Part shown: in pieces, positions 47,738 through 57,334 of the stretch
Numbering within the stretch: position 1 is the first letter of the stretch
How the letters are laid out: each line of letters opens with the position of its first letter
DNA from: Parasedimentitalea marina
Lineage (GTDB): Bacteria > Pseudomonadota > Alphaproteobacteria > Rhodobacterales > Rhodobacteraceae
Reading direction: 5' to 3'
Assembly (NCBI RefSeq): GCF_004006175.1
Contig: NZ_CP033219.1
Location: 248,001 to 312,000 of the forward strand
Length of the DNA stretch: 64,000 bases
The notes under the pieces: generated by a model
What the model was told of the DNA's origin: nothing
Databases searched by the model: none
Seen by the model: only the letters and a program-made list of their open reading frames with translations
Program-made: the position numbers and the translations under genes

Positions 47738-47980
47738 TTAGGAAGGCCGGTCGTCAGGGGTGTCGGGCACCGGGTCATAGCCATCACTGCCAAAGGGGTG
47801 GCAGCGGCCAATGCGTCTGGCGGCCAGCAGGCTGCCCTTTAGCGCGCCGTGTTTCTTAAGCGCTTCAAGGGCATAGGCCGAGCAGGTTGGCTGATAGCGA
47901 CAGTTAAAGCCAACCCAGGGGCTAAAGATCAGCCGGTAGGCGCGCACGGGCAGGGCGATGATATGGGCCAGCGGGTTCAT
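47738..47980 (-). CDS. yidD: Membrane protein insertion efficiency factor YidD
   Basis: A small amphipathic protein aiding YidC-dependent insertion. The start MNPLAHIIALPVRAYRLIFSP places the ATG at 47980 (80 residues); the frame is open upstream to 48037. NCRYQPTCSAYALEALKKHG and GRCHPFGSDGYDPVP are diagnostic. It follows rnpA on the same strand, as in most bacteria. Confidence 0.95.
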   Translation of the reverse strand: MNPLAHIIALPVRAYRLIFSPWVGFNCRYQPTCSAYALEALKKHGALKGSLLAARRIGRCHPFGSDGYDPVPDTPDDRPS

Positions 47981-48040
47981 AACGAATAGATAGGCGCTGT
48001 ACTGGGGTTGGAAAAGGTCGCAACGCTGTGACCCCAAAAA

Positions 48041-48370
48041 TTATTTCCCATGGATCTTTTTGAGTGCCTGGATCAGGTCGGTCTGAAGCTGATCAAAGGG
48101 CCGCGCGGCGGTTTGCGTGGCGCGGCCTATCAATACGTAGTCCCAGCCGGGCTTGCCGTGACTGGCCAGCACAATCCGCGCGACCTCGCGCAGGCGGCGT
48201 TTGGCCCGGTTGCGGGCGACAGCATTGCCGACTTTCTTGGAGCAGGTAAAGCCAACGCGGATGTCCTCCGCGTCGTGGCGATTGCGGCCCTGCACCATCA
48301 TGCCCTTGCTACCCTGCCTGCGGGCGCGGGCGGCGGCGAGGAATTCACTGCGTTTGGAGAGAACCTGCAT
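48041..48370 (-). CDS. rnpA: Ribonuclease P protein component
   Basis: Protein subunit of RNase P, which trims tRNA 5' ends. The ATG at 48370 (MQVLSKRSEFLAAARARR) follows CAGG; an in-frame TTG at 48385 is an alternative that adds five residues. The signature RNRAKRRLREVAR and VRVGFT-type start of the fold (IRVGFTCSKKVGNAV) are intact over 109 residues. Confidence 0.94.
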   Translation of the reverse strand: MQVLSKRSEFLAAARARRQGSKGMMVQGRNRHDAEDIRVGFTCSKKVGNAVARNRAKRRLREVARIVLASHGKPGWDYVLIGRATQTAARPFDQLQTDLIQALKKIHGK

Positions 48371-48409
48371 ATTGACCTGTGGCAACTGAGAGACGCTATA
48401 GACAAACGG

Positions 48410-48470
48410 AAACCGCCGGAGGTGTTTCCCAGGGGCGGCAATGCCAACCCAAGGGGGCCTCCGGCGGTTT
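48410..48470 (-). other. Long stem-loop between rpmH and rnpA
   Basis: A perfect 13-bp stem (48410-48422 with 48458-48470) encloses 35 bases. It occupies most of the rpmH-rnpA gap. Read on the minus strand the 3' arm is followed by AAACGG-type sequence, not T, so it is more likely a processing or stability element. Confidence 0.6.
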
Positions 48471-48498
48471 AAAATCCGTCAGAAAACTGAGTGCGCGT

Positions 48499-48633
48499 TT
48501 ATGCGCTCAGTTCTTTGCGACCATGTGCACGACGTGCATTCAGGATCTTGCGGCCTGCCTTGGTGGCCATGCGCGCACGAAAACCGTGGCGACGTTTACG
48601 AACCAGGTTCGAAGGCTGAAAGGTGCGTTTCAT
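48499..48633 (-). CDS. rpmH: 50S ribosomal protein L34
   Basis: A 44-residue highly basic protein: [18 protein letters not shown], then [20 protein letters not shown] and RKELSA. It is present in full between its ATG (48633) and TAA (48499). It is the first gene of the rpmH-rnpA-yidD group. Its product is among the smallest large-subunit proteins. Confidence 0.97.
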   Translation of the reverse strand: MKRTFQPSNLVRKRRHGFRARMATKAGRKILNARRAHGRKELSA

Positions 48634-49056
48634 CGCTCCGGTCTCCATTCAATTGTGTCGAAGGCATACAAAAGCCCCCGAGGTGTCTATCTCGAGCTCG
48701 GTCATTAGAAGGGATTGGGCGGCGAGTCAAACCCTGTGGTGCGGGTTTTCGGCCTGAATGCGAAGTTTTTGCCTGAATCCCTGACCGGAGGGGGCTGAGG
48801 GGACCGTTTGGTGATGTTGCTCAACAGTATGCATTGGCCCGGCATCGCCGGGACGCGCCCGGCCTTGCCGTCAAACCAAAGGTTTGCCTCAGGCAAACGG
48901 AGAAGGCGCTGTGCACCTCCCCAAGGTCAGGCGCGACCTTGGTATTGAAACTATTTTCACAAATCTTTCGGTTGGGATCACTGCGGCGTGATTGACGTGC
49001 CGCTTTACTCGCCTCGCCCCTATTTTCTGCGTAGCAAGGGGTGAACTGGAGACCAA
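48634..49056. other. Intergenic region between rpmH and the TVP38 gene
   Basis: This holds the divergent promoters of rpmH and the TVP38-family gene. The hairpin repeat copy C lies at 48901-48943. A separate 8-bp stem is seen at 48882-48898. No gene was supported. Confidence 0.5.
48901..48943. repeat. Hairpin-forming intergenic repeat, copy C
   Basis: It shares GAAGGCGCTGTGCACCTCCC and the AAGGTCAGGCG after it with copy A. Here CCAAGGTC (48921-48928) pairs with GACCTTGG (48935-48942), so the structure is rearranged relative to copy A. Confidence 0.8.
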
Positions 49057-49794
49057 ATGCCTATGACACAGACAAGTGACGACCCAAAACGCCACATATT
49101 CCGCCATCTGCCATTGTTGGTGGTGCTTTGCGTTGCGGTGATTGGCGCCTTCACCCTGCGCGATTACCTGAGTTTCGACACGTTGCGTGACAATCGCGAA
49201 TCGTTGCTGGCCTACCGGGATCAGAACTTCTGGGGATTGGTTGCCCTGTTTATCGTAACCTATATCGTCATTGTGGCATTCTCGCTGCCCGGGGCTGCGG
49301 TGGCCTCGGTCACGGGTGGGTTTCTGTTCGGACTTGTCGCGGGCACGGTGTTCAACATCACCGCGGCAACCAGTGGCGCGGCGGTTATCTTTCTGGCGGC
49401 CCGCTGGGGGCTGGGCGAGATGTTGACGGCCAAGCTGGAGACTTCGACAGGGCGGATGCAGGCCTTCAAAACCGGGTTGCGTGAAAACGAGATCTCGGTG
49501 CTGTTGCTGATCCGGCTGGTGCCTGCGGTGCCGTTTTTCGTGGCCAACCTGCTGCCGGCGCTGGTGGGGGTCAGGTTTGGCACTTTCCTGTGGACCACTG
49601 CCCTGGGCATTATTCCGGGCGCCATCGTCTTTACCTGGATCGGCGTCGGCCTGGGTGCGGTGTTTGATCGCGGTGGTGACCCGGATCTGAGCCTGCTCTG
49701 GGAACCGCATATCATCGGACCTATATTGGCGCTAAGCGCGCTGGCAGCACTGCCAATTGTGATCAACTCCCTGCGTGGCAAGAAAGAGATCTGA
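49057..49794 (+). CDS. TVP38/TMEM64 (DedA-like VTT) family membrane protein
   Basis: A 245-residue inner-membrane protein with about six helices. The VTT/SNARE-associated domain (about 65-200) has FSLPGAAVASVTGGFLFG and LLLIRLVPAVPFFVANLLPALVGV. Relatives are lipid scramblase- or transporter-like. A mercuric-reductase-like flavoprotein gene follows after two bases, a pairing frequent in bacteria. Confidence 0.9.
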   Translation: MPMTQTSDDPKRHIFRHLPLLVVLCVAVIGAFTLRDYLSFDTLRDNRESLLAYRDQNFWGLVALFIVTYIVIVAFSLPGAAVASVTGGFLFGLVAGTVFNITAATSGAAVIFLAARWGLGEMLTAKLETSTGRMQAFKTGLRENEISVLLLIRLVPAVPFFVANLLPALVGVRFGTFLWTTALGIIPGAIVFTWIGVGLGAVFDRGGDPDLSLLWEPHIIGPILALSALAALPIVINSLRGKKEI

Positions 49795-49796
49795 GC

Positions 49797-51215
49797 ATGC
49801 AACAGCTGAAATGTGATGTATTGGTCATTGGGGCCGGGTCAGGTGGGTTGTCGGTTGCGGCCGGGGCCAGCCAGATGGGCGCTGATGTGGTGCTGCTGGA
49901 AGGTCACAAGATGGGTGGTGACTGCCTGAACTATGGCTGTGTGCCGTCAAAAGCGCTGATTGCCAGCGCCAAGGTGGCGTATACTCAGGCGCAGGCATCG
50001 GGTTTTGGTGTGGCTGATCAGGTGCCGCAGGTCGATTACGCAGCGGTGATGGCGCATGTGGCGGAGACCATTGCCAGCATTGAACCCATGGACAGCCAGG
50101 AACGATTCGAGGGCTTCGGTGTGCGGGTGATCCGTGAGTTCGGCACCTTTATCTCACCCAAGCAAGTGCAGGCCGGAGACACCACCATCACCGCGCGCCG
50201 GGTCGTCATTGCCACCGGCTCTGCGCCGCTGGTGCCGCCTATTCCAGGGCTGGCGAGCCTGCCCTATCTGACCAATGAAACCCTGTTTGCGCAGCGCCAG
50301 AAGCCCTACCACCTGCTGATTATCGGCGGTGGTCCCATTGGCATGGAAATGGCGCAGGCGCATGTGCGGTTGGGTTGCAAGGTGACGGTGATCGAAGGTC
50401 AGCGGGCGCTGGGTAAGGACGATCCGGAACTGGCGCAGGTGGTGCTGGATAGTTTGCGCGATGAGGGCGTCGATATTGTCGAAGGTGCGATGGTCAGTCG
50501 GGTCGGTGGGACGGCTGGCGCGGTTGAGGTGGTGACAAAAGACGGCAGTGTCTTCAAGGGCTCGCATCTGTTGATGGCGGTGGGTCGCAAACCGGCGACT
50601 GAGCGGCTGAACCTTGAGGTCGCAGGCGTCGAGACCGGCCAGAGCGGCATTGTGGTCGACGACCAGCTGCGCAGCAGCAACAAAAAGATATATGCCATCG
50701 GAGATGTGGCCGGCGGGATGCAATTTACCCATGTGGCCGGGTATCAGGCCGGGGTGATCATCCGATCCGCTCTGTTTGGCCTGCCGTCCAAGGCCAAGAC
50801 CCGTCAGATCCCATGGGCTACCTACACGGACCCGGAACTGGCGCAGGTGGGGCTGACCGAACGACAGGCGCGCGACGTTCATGGCGTTAAGCTGGAAGTG
50901 GTGCGCTTTGATTATCATCACAACGACCGAGCCCTGGCCGAGTGCAAGACAAAGGGTTTCATCAAGGTCATGGTGGTCAAAGGCCGGCCTGTTGGGGCCT
51001 CGATTGTTGGGCATCAGGCGGGAGAGCTGATCAGTACCTGGTCTTTGGCGCTGGCTAATGATCTGAAAATGAGCCAGATTGCCGCGATGGTGTCGCCCTA
51101 TCCTACGATTGGCGAAATCAACAAACGTGTGGCTGGGGCCTATTTCTCGCCTCGACTTTTTGATAGTCAGTTCGTTAAACGCGCGGTTCGAAGTGTGCAG
51201 CGCTGGATTCCCTGA
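49797..51215 (+). CDS. Dihydrolipoamide-dehydrogenase / mercuric-reductase-like flavoprotein
   Basis: A 472-residue FAD-dependent pyridine-nucleotide disulfide oxidoreductase. The FAD motif VIGAGSGGLSVAAGASQMGADVV is at the start, the redox-active pair at GGDCLNYGCVPSKAL (about 40-54), the NAD(P) motif IIGGGPIGMEMAQ near 177, and the dimer interface at the C-terminus. It lacks the paired C-terminal cysteines that bind Hg(II) in true MerA (it ends KRAVRSVQRWIP). The substrate is unknown. It is coupled to the TVP38 gene. Confidence 0.92.
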   Translation: MQQLKCDVLVIGAGSGGLSVAAGASQMGADVVLLEGHKMGGDCLNYGCVPSKALIASAKVAYTQAQASGFGVADQVPQVDYAAVMAHVAETIASIEPMDSQERFEGFGVRVIREFGTFISPKQVQAGDTTITARRVVIATGSAPLVPPIPGLASLPYLTNETLFAQRQKPYHLLIIGGGPIGMEMAQAHVRLGCKVTVIEGQRALGKDDPELAQVVLDSLRDEGVDIVEGAMVSRVGGTAGAVEVVTKDGSVFKGSHLLMAVGRKPATERLNLEVAGVETGQSGIVVDDQLRSSNKKIYAIGDVAGGMQFTHVAGYQAGVIIRSALFGLPSKAKTRQIPWATYTDPELAQVGLTERQARDVHGVKLEVVRFDYHHNDRALAECKTKGFIKVMVVKGRPVGASIVGHQAGELISTWSLALANDLKMSQIAAMVSPYPTIGEINKRVAGAYFSPRLFDSQFVKRAVRSVQRWIP

Positions 51216-51230
51216 GCCGGAAAGGGCGGA

Positions 51231-52616
51231 ATGCTAAACTCGCTTTCAGGCCGATTTCTAGTCCTGACCACGGTGTTCGTGATGCTGGCCGAAGTTCTGA
51301 TCTTCGTGCCGTCGATTGCGCGTTTCCGCGAGGATTACCTGCTGACAAGGCTGGAACGCGCCCAGATCGCCTCGCTGGTGCTGCTTGCAGATGACATGCT
51401 GGAGACCGAGCTGGAGGCTGAACTGCTGGAAAATGCGGGCGTGTTCAACGTGGTGCTGCGGCGCGATGCGGTGCGCCAGCTGATGTTGTCATCGCCCATT
51501 CCACAGCCGATCAGAAGCACCTATGACCTGCGCATGGCCAGCCCGCTGGTGCTGGTCTCGGATGCGATGCGACGCTTGGTGACGCCGGAGAATCAGATCA
51601 TCCGGGTGATTGGCGCCCCGGTGCGTGAGGCCGGATTGCTGATCGAAGTGACCATGGAGACCGCGCCGCTGCGTATGGCGATGATCGACTACGGGGTGCG
51701 CATTCTGTTGCTGTCGGCAGTGATCTCGGTGTTTACGGCGGTATTGCTGTTTGTTGCGGTGCGCATTTTCCTGGTCAAGCCGATCAAAGGTGTGGTGGGC
51801 TATATGAAGCGCTATGCCACTGCGCCGGAAGACGCCCGTGGCATTATCCAGCCATCGGCCGGTGTGACCGAGCTGCGCGAGGCCGAAGAGGCGCTGTTGC
51901 AGCTGCAGACCGAGCTGACACATGCGTTGAAGCAAAAACAACGGCTGGCCCAACTGGGCGAGGCAGTGGCCAAAGTCAGCCATGACCTGCGCAATATCCT
52001 GACCTCGGCGCAGCTGTTCACTGACCGGATTGAAATGAGCGAGGACCCTCTGGTGCGGCGTCTGGCGCCTAAGCTGGTGAACTCGATGACACGCGCGGTG
52101 TCGCTGTGCGAAGGCACATTGGCCTTTGGTCGCGCCGAAGAGCCCGCGCCAACACTGACCATGATAAAGTTATGCGACGTGATCGAAGACCTGATCGAGG
52201 CCGAACAGATGGCCTCTGGCAGTGGTCAGGTCGAAATCGTCAGTGAGGTGCCGCCAGACCTGATGCTGCGCGCCGACCCCGAGCAGTTGTACCGCATTGT
52301 GATGAATTTGGTGCGCAATGCCGGTCAGGCGATTGCCGCCACCAAAAGCAACGGCACGGTGACGATTTCGGCGCGCGAGGACACCGAGGCCTGGTGGCTG
52401 TCGATCAGCGATACCGGGCCGGGATTGCCCAAGCGGGCGCAAGAGAACCTTTTCACGCCATTTCAAGGCGGTGCCCGCAAGGGTGGTTCGGGGCTGGGGC
52501 TGGCTATTGCCGCCGAACTGGCGCGCGGTCACGGCGGATCTGTCACCCTGCGCCAGACCGGGGCTGAGGGCACAGTTTTTGACGTTTGCCTGCCCAAGGG
52601 CGATGGCACAATTTAA
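51231..52616 (+). CDS. Sensor histidine kinase, orphan
   Basis: A 461-residue membrane kinase. Helices at about 8-27 and 157-185 enclose a sensor region of about 125 residues. The linker (HAMP-like, about 180-240) leads to HisKA with KVSHDLRNILTSAQLF (phospho-acceptor His near 249) and HATPase with RNAGQAI, SDTGPGLP and GSGLGLAIA. No response-regulator gene is adjacent. It follows the flavoprotein gene after 15 bases, so it may belong to the same unit. The signal is unknown. Confidence 0.92.
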   Translation: MLNSLSGRFLVLTTVFVMLAEVLIFVPSIARFREDYLLTRLERAQIASLVLLADDMLETELEAELLENAGVFNVVLRRDAVRQLMLSSPIPQPIRSTYDLRMASPLVLVSDAMRRLVTPENQIIRVIGAPVREAGLLIEVTMETAPLRMAMIDYGVRILLLSAVISVFTAVLLFVAVRIFLVKPIKGVVGYMKRYATAPEDARGIIQPSAGVTELREAEEALLQLQTELTHALKQKQRLAQLGEAVAKVSHDLRNILTSAQLFTDRIEMSEDPLVRRLAPKLVNSMTRAVSLCEGTLAFGRAEEPAPTLTMIKLCDVIEDLIEAEQMASGSGQVEIVSEVPPDLMLRADPEQLYRIVMNLVRNAGQAIAATKSNGTVTISAREDTEAWWLSISDTGPGLPKRAQENLFTPFQGGARKGGSGLGLAIAAELARGHGGSVTLRQTGAEGTVFDVCLPKGDGTI

Positions 52617-52666
52617 ATTCGTTTTTGGGGTTGCTCATTTGGGCCGGTCAGACTAAATCCGGCCAT

Positions 52667-52753
52667 AGTGCACCCGTAGCTCAGCTGGATAGAGTACCTG
52701 ACTACGAATCAGGGGGTCAGAGGTTCGAATCCTCTCGGGTGCACCATTTCACA
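52667..52753 (+). repeat. 87-bp direct repeat around tRNA-Arg, left copy
   Basis: Three bases upstream and seven downstream of the tRNA are also identical to those of the second copy (59461-59547). The spacing is 6794 bases. The repeats bracket the sugar-acid catabolic genes. Confidence 0.95.
52670..52746 (+). tRNA. tRNA-Arg(ACG), copy 1
   Basis: A 77-base cloverleaf with a GCACCCG/CGGGTGC acceptor stem, D stem GCTC/GAGT, anticodon stem CCTGA/TCAGG with loop CTACGAA (anticodon ACG), T arm AGAGG-TTCGAAT-CCTCT, and encoded CCA. The A34 is read as inosine and covers CGU, CGC and CGA. It is identical to the copy at 59464-59540. Confidence 0.98.
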
Positions 52754-52877
52754 ATTATGATGACGCTTGGCCCTGCTCCTGCTGGGTGAAGTGGCTGATC
52801 TCGTTCCTGCCAGTCCCCACATTTTGATCGAGTGGCAGTCCGTGATCGGGTGATGCGGTTACCATCGGTTGACAAAT

Positions 52878-53270
52878 TTAGTCCTCAGACCGGCCCTTAG
52901 GGCCACGATCACGGTCGTACCCGAACATGTGTGGGAACTCCGGCAGCCAGGATTCGCGACGTAGCGTCCAGCTTTCGTAGGTGGGGATCAACTGGTCGGG
53001 GGCATCCAGAGCGCCGAGGTGCACTTCGATCTCGTCGTCGCTTTGGGCGAAAACGGAGGAGCCGCAGTGGGGGCAGAAGTACCGTCCGGCGTAATCGCGC
53101 AGCTCACCCTCAATGGTCACCGCGTCCTGGGGAAATACCGCCGAGGCATAAAACAGGGCCCCGTGATGCTTGCGGCAGTCCAGGCAGTGGCAAATGCCAA
53201 CCCGATAGGGACGCCCCTTAGCGACAATCCGGACATTCCCGCATAGGCACCCGCCGGTGAACTGATCCAT
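52878..53270 (-). CDS. GFA family protein
   Basis: A 130-residue zinc protein starting MDQFTGGCLCGNVRI; the ATG at 53270 follows GGAG, and upstream in-frame codons are ignored. The zinc cysteines are CLC, CHCLDCRKHHGALFY and CPHCGSSVF. It is a diverged paralogue of the protein at 17800. It lies just inside the tRNA-bounded region. Substrate unknown. Confidence 0.85.
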   Translation of the reverse strand: MDQFTGGCLCGNVRIVAKGRPYRVGICHCLDCRKHHGALFYASAVFPQDAVTIEGELRDYAGRYFCPHCGSSVFAQSDDEIEVHLGALDAPDQLIPTYESWTLRRESWLPEFPHMFGYDRDRGPKGRSED

Positions 53271-53347
53271 GTTGCGTCTCCTGTTGGGGCGATCTGCTGC
53301 TGTGACTGCTTTAGGGTCGGCGGCGCAGTAAACCATGCGGGTTTAAG

Positions 53348-54058
53348 CTAACGGGATTTGAATAATTCGGGGCGCTCGACCTCGAGAGGTTCTATATATT
53401 CGATCAGACTGCGCACATGGTTGCGTGTCGCCTCTTTGGCGGTCACTGGATCACCTGCAATGATAGCGGCGACTATGGCGGCGTGTTCCTTGATCGAGGC
53501 CTGCATGCGACCGGGTGTTGGCATATGCAGATGTCTGGCCCGGCTGACTTGTGTCCAGGTGCTGTCAGCCAGCATCGTCAGCCGCTTGAACCCGGTAAAG
53601 GACATGATCAGGTTGTGCATGTCGGCGTCTATCTGCAAAAAGCCTTCGATGTCACCATCGGCCACCAGCGCCTCTTGCATGCGCAGATTGCGGCGCAACA
53701 GGACGATTTGCGGCTCGGTTATGGTCAGGGCGACGCGTTCTGCTGCTGCCACTTCCAGGGCTTCGCGCAAAAAAGCACCTTCGCGGATATCGACCATTGA
53801 AAATCGCGACACAAATGTCCCGGCCTGCGGGACCACATCGACCAGACCTTCGGTGGCCAGCTTTGTGACAGCTTCGGAGACCGGAGAGCGGGAGACCCCA
53901 AGTGTCGCGCAGATCTCGTTTTTGCGCAGGATTTCACCGGGTTTGTAGACCAGTGACAGAATTGCGTCCTTCAGAACAAGATGCACGCGTGTCGATAGAG
54001 AGCCGCTAAATCGGTCCAGCGGAAGCAATTGGTGCGTGTTGTCCTCTTCGTTTTGCAT
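53348..54058 (-). CDS. GntR family regulator, FCD type
   Basis: A 236-residue transcription factor. The ATG at 54058 is the second of two adjacent ATGs after AAAGGTG and has the better spacing. The winged helix (about 20-80) includes GEILRKNEICATLGVSRSPVSEAVTKLATEGLVDVVPQAGTFV. The FCD effector domain (about 90-225) has metal-type His/Asp residues (DADMHNLI, RHLHM, EHAAIVAAI), suggesting a carboxylate sugar-acid ligand. It probably controls the genes next to it. Confidence 0.92.
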   Translation of the reverse strand: MQNEEDNTHQLLPLDRFSGSLSTRVHLVLKDAILSLVYKPGEILRKNEICATLGVSRSPVSEAVTKLATEGLVDVVPQAGTFVSRFSMVDIREGAFLREALEVAAAERVALTITEPQIVLLRRNLRMQEALVADGDIEGFLQIDADMHNLIMSFTGFKRLTMLADSTWTQVSRARHLHMPTPGRMQASIKEHAAIVAAIIAGDPVTAKEATRNHVRSLIEYIEPLEVERPELFKSR

Positions 54059-54335
54059 CATGTCACCTTTACTGAATAAATTCAAAATGTTGGCCGTAGT
54101 GTCAGTCGCATCAAGGCAATATCCTTATAGCGTTTCCGCAGATAGCATGCGCCTATGGGGGGTCTCAATCGATATTCTCGGCGATGTGGCTATTCGCCTG
54201 GACACAGGTTTCAATGCACTGATTTCGCTGTGTAATATGGCCGAGGATACTTTGGACAGCTGACTGGACCGGTGGTCAGAGGCGTGACATGGGACCAGAC
54301 CCCCATGAGCCGGACAAGGCGCATGGGGCGGCATG

Positions 54336-55184
54336 TTATTCGTCTTCGAACACGATCTGGGTTTGTTGGCCCAGCCCGTCGATCCACAGTTCCATTTTGT
54401 CACCCGTGTTCAGGTAGACCGGATGCGGCTTCTTGCCCATGCCAACGCCCGGAGGGGTGCCGGTGGAGATTACGTCACCTGGATGCAGGGTCATCAGCTG
54501 CGACAAGTGCGAGATGATCTGCGCGACAGTGAAGATCATGGTGTTGGTTTTGCCGGTCTGCATGCGCTTACCGTTCACATCCAGCGCCATGTTCAGCGAT
54601 TGGGGGTCACCAACCTCGTCCCGCGTTACCAGCCAAGGGCCGGTGGGGCCAAAGGTGTCGCAGGATTTGCCCTTGGTCCACTGGCCGGTCAACTGGGTCT
54701 GGAAGTGGCGCTCGCTGACGTCGTTGACGATGCAATAACCGGCGACATGGTCCAGTGCGTCCTCTTCTGAGACGTATTTAGCCGCAGTGCCGATTACCAC
54801 ACCCAGCTCGACCTCCCAGTCGGTTTGGGTTGATCCACGTGGCTTCACGACCGGGTCATTGGGGCCAACCACTGCCGAGTTTGCTTTGAAAAACAGGATT
54901 GGGTGCTTGGGGATGGCAAGGCCGGTTTCGGCGGCGTGGTCTGAGTAGTTCAGACCGATGCACAGGAACTTGCCGATGTTGCCAACGCAAGGGCCGATGC
55001 GCGGGTTGCCCTGGACAACTGGCAGGCTGGCCGGGTCGAGGGCGCGAAGGGCGTCAAGTCCGGCATCCGACAGGGTGTCGCCTGCGATGTCCGCGACATG
55101 TGCAGACAGGTCACGCAGGGTGCCATCGGCATCCATCAAGCCTGGTTTTTCGGTGCCAGTATCTCCGTAACGTACTAATTTCAT
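54336..55184 (-). CDS. Fumarylacetoacetate hydrolase family protein
   Basis: A 282-residue enzyme of the FAH superfamily. FLCIGLNYSDHAAETG near residue 73, the metal-binding EVELGVVIG near 125 with NDVSERHFQ, and GDVISTGTPPGVG near 240 are diagnostic. Close relatives hydrolyse 2,4-diketo-3-deoxy sugar acids such as 2,4-diketo-3-deoxy-L-fuconate, which suits a pathway with the dehydratase directly upstream (16-base gap). Confidence 0.9.
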   Translation of the reverse strand: MKLVRYGDTGTEKPGLMDADGTLRDLSAHVADIAGDTLSDAGLDALRALDPASLPVVQGNPRIGPCVGNIGKFLCIGLNYSDHAAETGLAIPKHPILFFKANSAVVGPNDPVVKPRGSTQTDWEVELGVVIGTAAKYVSEEDALDHVAGYCIVNDVSERHFQTQLTGQWTKGKSCDTFGPTGPWLVTRDEVGDPQSLNMALDVNGKRMQTGKTNTMIFTVAQIISHLSQLMTLHPGDVISTGTPPGVGMGKKPHPVYLNTGDKMELWIDGLGQQTQIVFEDE

Positions 55185-55199
55185 GACATAATATCCTAA

Positions 55200-56987
55200 C
55201 TAGTGGTTGTCGCGCGGCAAGGTGCCATGGGCGATATCCTGGAATTCATCTGCGCCATCCAAAATCATACCTTCCGAGAAGGGACGGACCTTCTCACGGA
55301 ACAGCTCTTGCCAGGGTGTTTGGCTGGGCGGAGCATAGGCATTTGCAGGCAGGGCGGCGCGGCGGTTTTCGATTTCGGTGTCGTCGACCAGCATGTTGGC
55401 CGTGCAGGCGTTCAGGTCGATGCGAATACGGTCGCCGTTTTGCACCAGACCCAGGCCACCCCCATCGGCCGCTTCGGGGGATGCATTCAGGATAGAGGGC
55501 GAGCCGGATGTGCCGGATTGACGGCCATCACCAAGGCAGGGCAACGCATGGATGCCCTTTTTCAGCAAATAGGCTGGCGGGCGCATGTTCACCACCTCGG
55601 CACCACCAGGATAGCCGATGGGACCGGCGCCGCGCATGATCAAAACGCAATGTTCATCAATGTTCAGGGCTTCGTCATCAATGGTCGCATGAAAATGCTC
55701 GGGGCCGTCGAAGACCACGGCGCGGCCCTCAAAGGCGTTTAGGTCGTCGGACGTCGACAAGTAGCGGTCGCGGAACTCTTTCGAGATCACGCTGGTTTTC
55801 ATAATCGCGCTGTCGAACAGGTTGCCGCTGAGATTGATGAACCCCGCCTCGGACCCCAGTGGCGTGGCCACGGCTTTGATCACCTCGGGGGTGATGGAGC
55901 GTTTGTCATTGCAATTGTCCCCGATGGAGCTGCCGTTGGCCGTCACCGCATTTGGGTGTGGCAGCATACCGGCATCCATCAGCTCGCCAATCACAGCAGG
56001 GACACCGCCAGCGCGAAAGAAGTCCTCGCCCAGGTATTCACCGGCAGGCTGTAGGTTGACCAGCAATGGCACCTTGTGGCCAAGGTTTTGCCAGTCGTCG
56101 TTGGACAGTTCGATGTTCAGGTGTTTGGCGATGGCGTTCAAGTGAATCGGCGCGTTTGTCGAGCCGCCAATGGCCGAGTTCACAACGATTGCATTCTCAA
56201 ACGCGTCGCGGGTCATGATGTCGGTGGGTTTCAGATCCTCGTGCACCATGTCAACAATGCGCTGCCCGGTGTGATAGCTGATCTGGCCACGATGGCGATA
56301 GGCGGCCGGGATCGCGGCAGAGCCGGGCAGCTGCATGCCCAGGGCCTCGGCCAGCGAATTCATCGTGCTGGCGGTGCCCATGGTGTTGCAGAACCCAACG
56401 GATGTGGCTGACGAGGACACCAGTTCGAGGAATCCATCGTCGTCAATGTCACCAGCGGCCAGCAATTCGCGGGCCTTCCAGACGATGGTGCCCGATCCGG
56501 TGCGCTCACCGCGGAACCAGCCATTCAACATGGGGCCGACCGACAGGGCAATTGCCGGAATGTTGACGGTGGCGGCTGCCATCAACAGCGCCGGGGTGGT
56601 TTTGTCGCAACCGATGTTCAGCACAACACCGTCAATCGGGTAGCCAAACAGGGTTTCCACCAGACTGAGATAGGCCAGGTTTCGGTCCAGCATTGCGGTA
56701 GGGCGCTTGCCGGTTTCCTGGATCGGATGCACCGGGATTTCAATCGGGGTGCCGCCATTGGCAATGATGCCGTCGCGCACCCGTTTGGTCAGCTCGATAT
56801 GGTGACGGTTGCAGGGGCTAAGATCCGAGCCCGTCTGGGCAATTCCAATAATCGGCTTACCAGACTGCAGCTCTTCGCGGGTCAGGCCGTAGTTCAGATA
56901 GCGTTCAAGATATAGCGCCGTCATCTCTGGGTCGTCGGGGTTGTTGAACCATTTTTGTGACCGCAGTTGGGGTTTTGTGCCTGACAT
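55200..56987 (-). CDS. IlvD/Edd family dehydratase, sugar-acid type
   Basis: A 595-residue [Fe-S] dehydratase. Cysteines at 59 (SPCN), 127 (IGCDKTTPA) and 200 ([12 protein letters not shown]) are the cluster ligands of the family. Length and the start [26 protein letters not shown] match L-arabonate / D-xylonate / L-fuconate dehydratases rather than IlvD or Edd. It converts an aldonic acid to the 2-keto-3-deoxy acid. AAAGGA lies seven bases before the ATG. It is divergent from the HIBADH-family gene. Confidence 0.93.
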   Translation of the reverse strand: MSGTKPQLRSQKWFNNPDDPEMTALYLERYLNYGLTREELQSGKPIIGIAQTGSDLSPCNRHHIELTKRVRDGIIANGGTPIEIPVHPIQETGKRPTAMLDRNLAYLSLVETLFGYPIDGVVLNIGCDKTTPALLMAAATVNIPAIALSVGPMLNGWFRGERTGSGTIVWKARELLAAGDIDDDGFLELVSSSATSVGFCNTMGTASTMNSLAEALGMQLPGSAAIPAAYRHRGQISYHTGQRIVDMVHEDLKPTDIMTRDAFENAIVVNSAIGGSTNAPIHLNAIAKHLNIELSNDDWQNLGHKVPLLVNLQPAGEYLGEDFFRAGGVPAVIGELMDAGMLPHPNAVTANGSSIGDNCNDKRSITPEVIKAVATPLGSEAGFINLSGNLFDSAIMKTSVISKEFRDRYLSTSDDLNAFEGRAVVFDGPEHFHATIDDEALNIDEHCVLIMRGAGPIGYPGGAEVVNMRPPAYLLKKGIHALPCLGDGRQSGTSGSPSILNASPEAADGGGLGLVQNGDRIRIDLNACTANMLVDDTEIENRRAALPANAYAPPSQTPWQELFREKVRPFSEGMILDGADEFQDIAHGTLPRDNH

Positions 56988-57118
56988 GTGGCAGTCCTTT
57001 GGGTTTAATCGTTACGTTAGCTGGGCCAATGGCCGCAGATGACCTGAAACTGTCCGACGGTACTTGCGTTATCATCCGCAGGAAAATCCATTACACGGGC
57101 CGTGACAATCCATTTTTG

Positions 57119-57128
57119 ATATGCATAT
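57119..57128. promoter_or_regulatory. Palindrome in the divergent promoter region
   Basis: ATATGCATAT is self-complementary and lies in the 347-bp region between the dehydratase and the dehydrogenase gene. The 11-bp CACGGGCCGTG just upstream (57094-57104) is also symmetrical. Both are candidate sites for the GntR protein encoded at 53348. The rest of the region shows no gene. Confidence 0.35.
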
Positions 57129-57334
57129 TTCAAAGGGAACTAAAATGCTAGTGTTCTAAGGTGCATCGTAATGCGCGGAGATATACGTCCGGCAAGGTGA
57201 AGAGAAACCTTTTTGGCTAAACCTGCAAGCGACTGTTGACTACGGCAACAATCCAAGGGAACGGTCAGGCTCATTACGGGGCAAAAGCCGGGTCTTTAGG
57301 ATGGGCCAGGGGGCGCAATTTGATCGGAGAGACT

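Noticed and set aside
49797..51215. True mercuric reductase
   Set aside because: The C-terminal cysteine pair that binds Hg(II) is absent and no mer genes are nearby.
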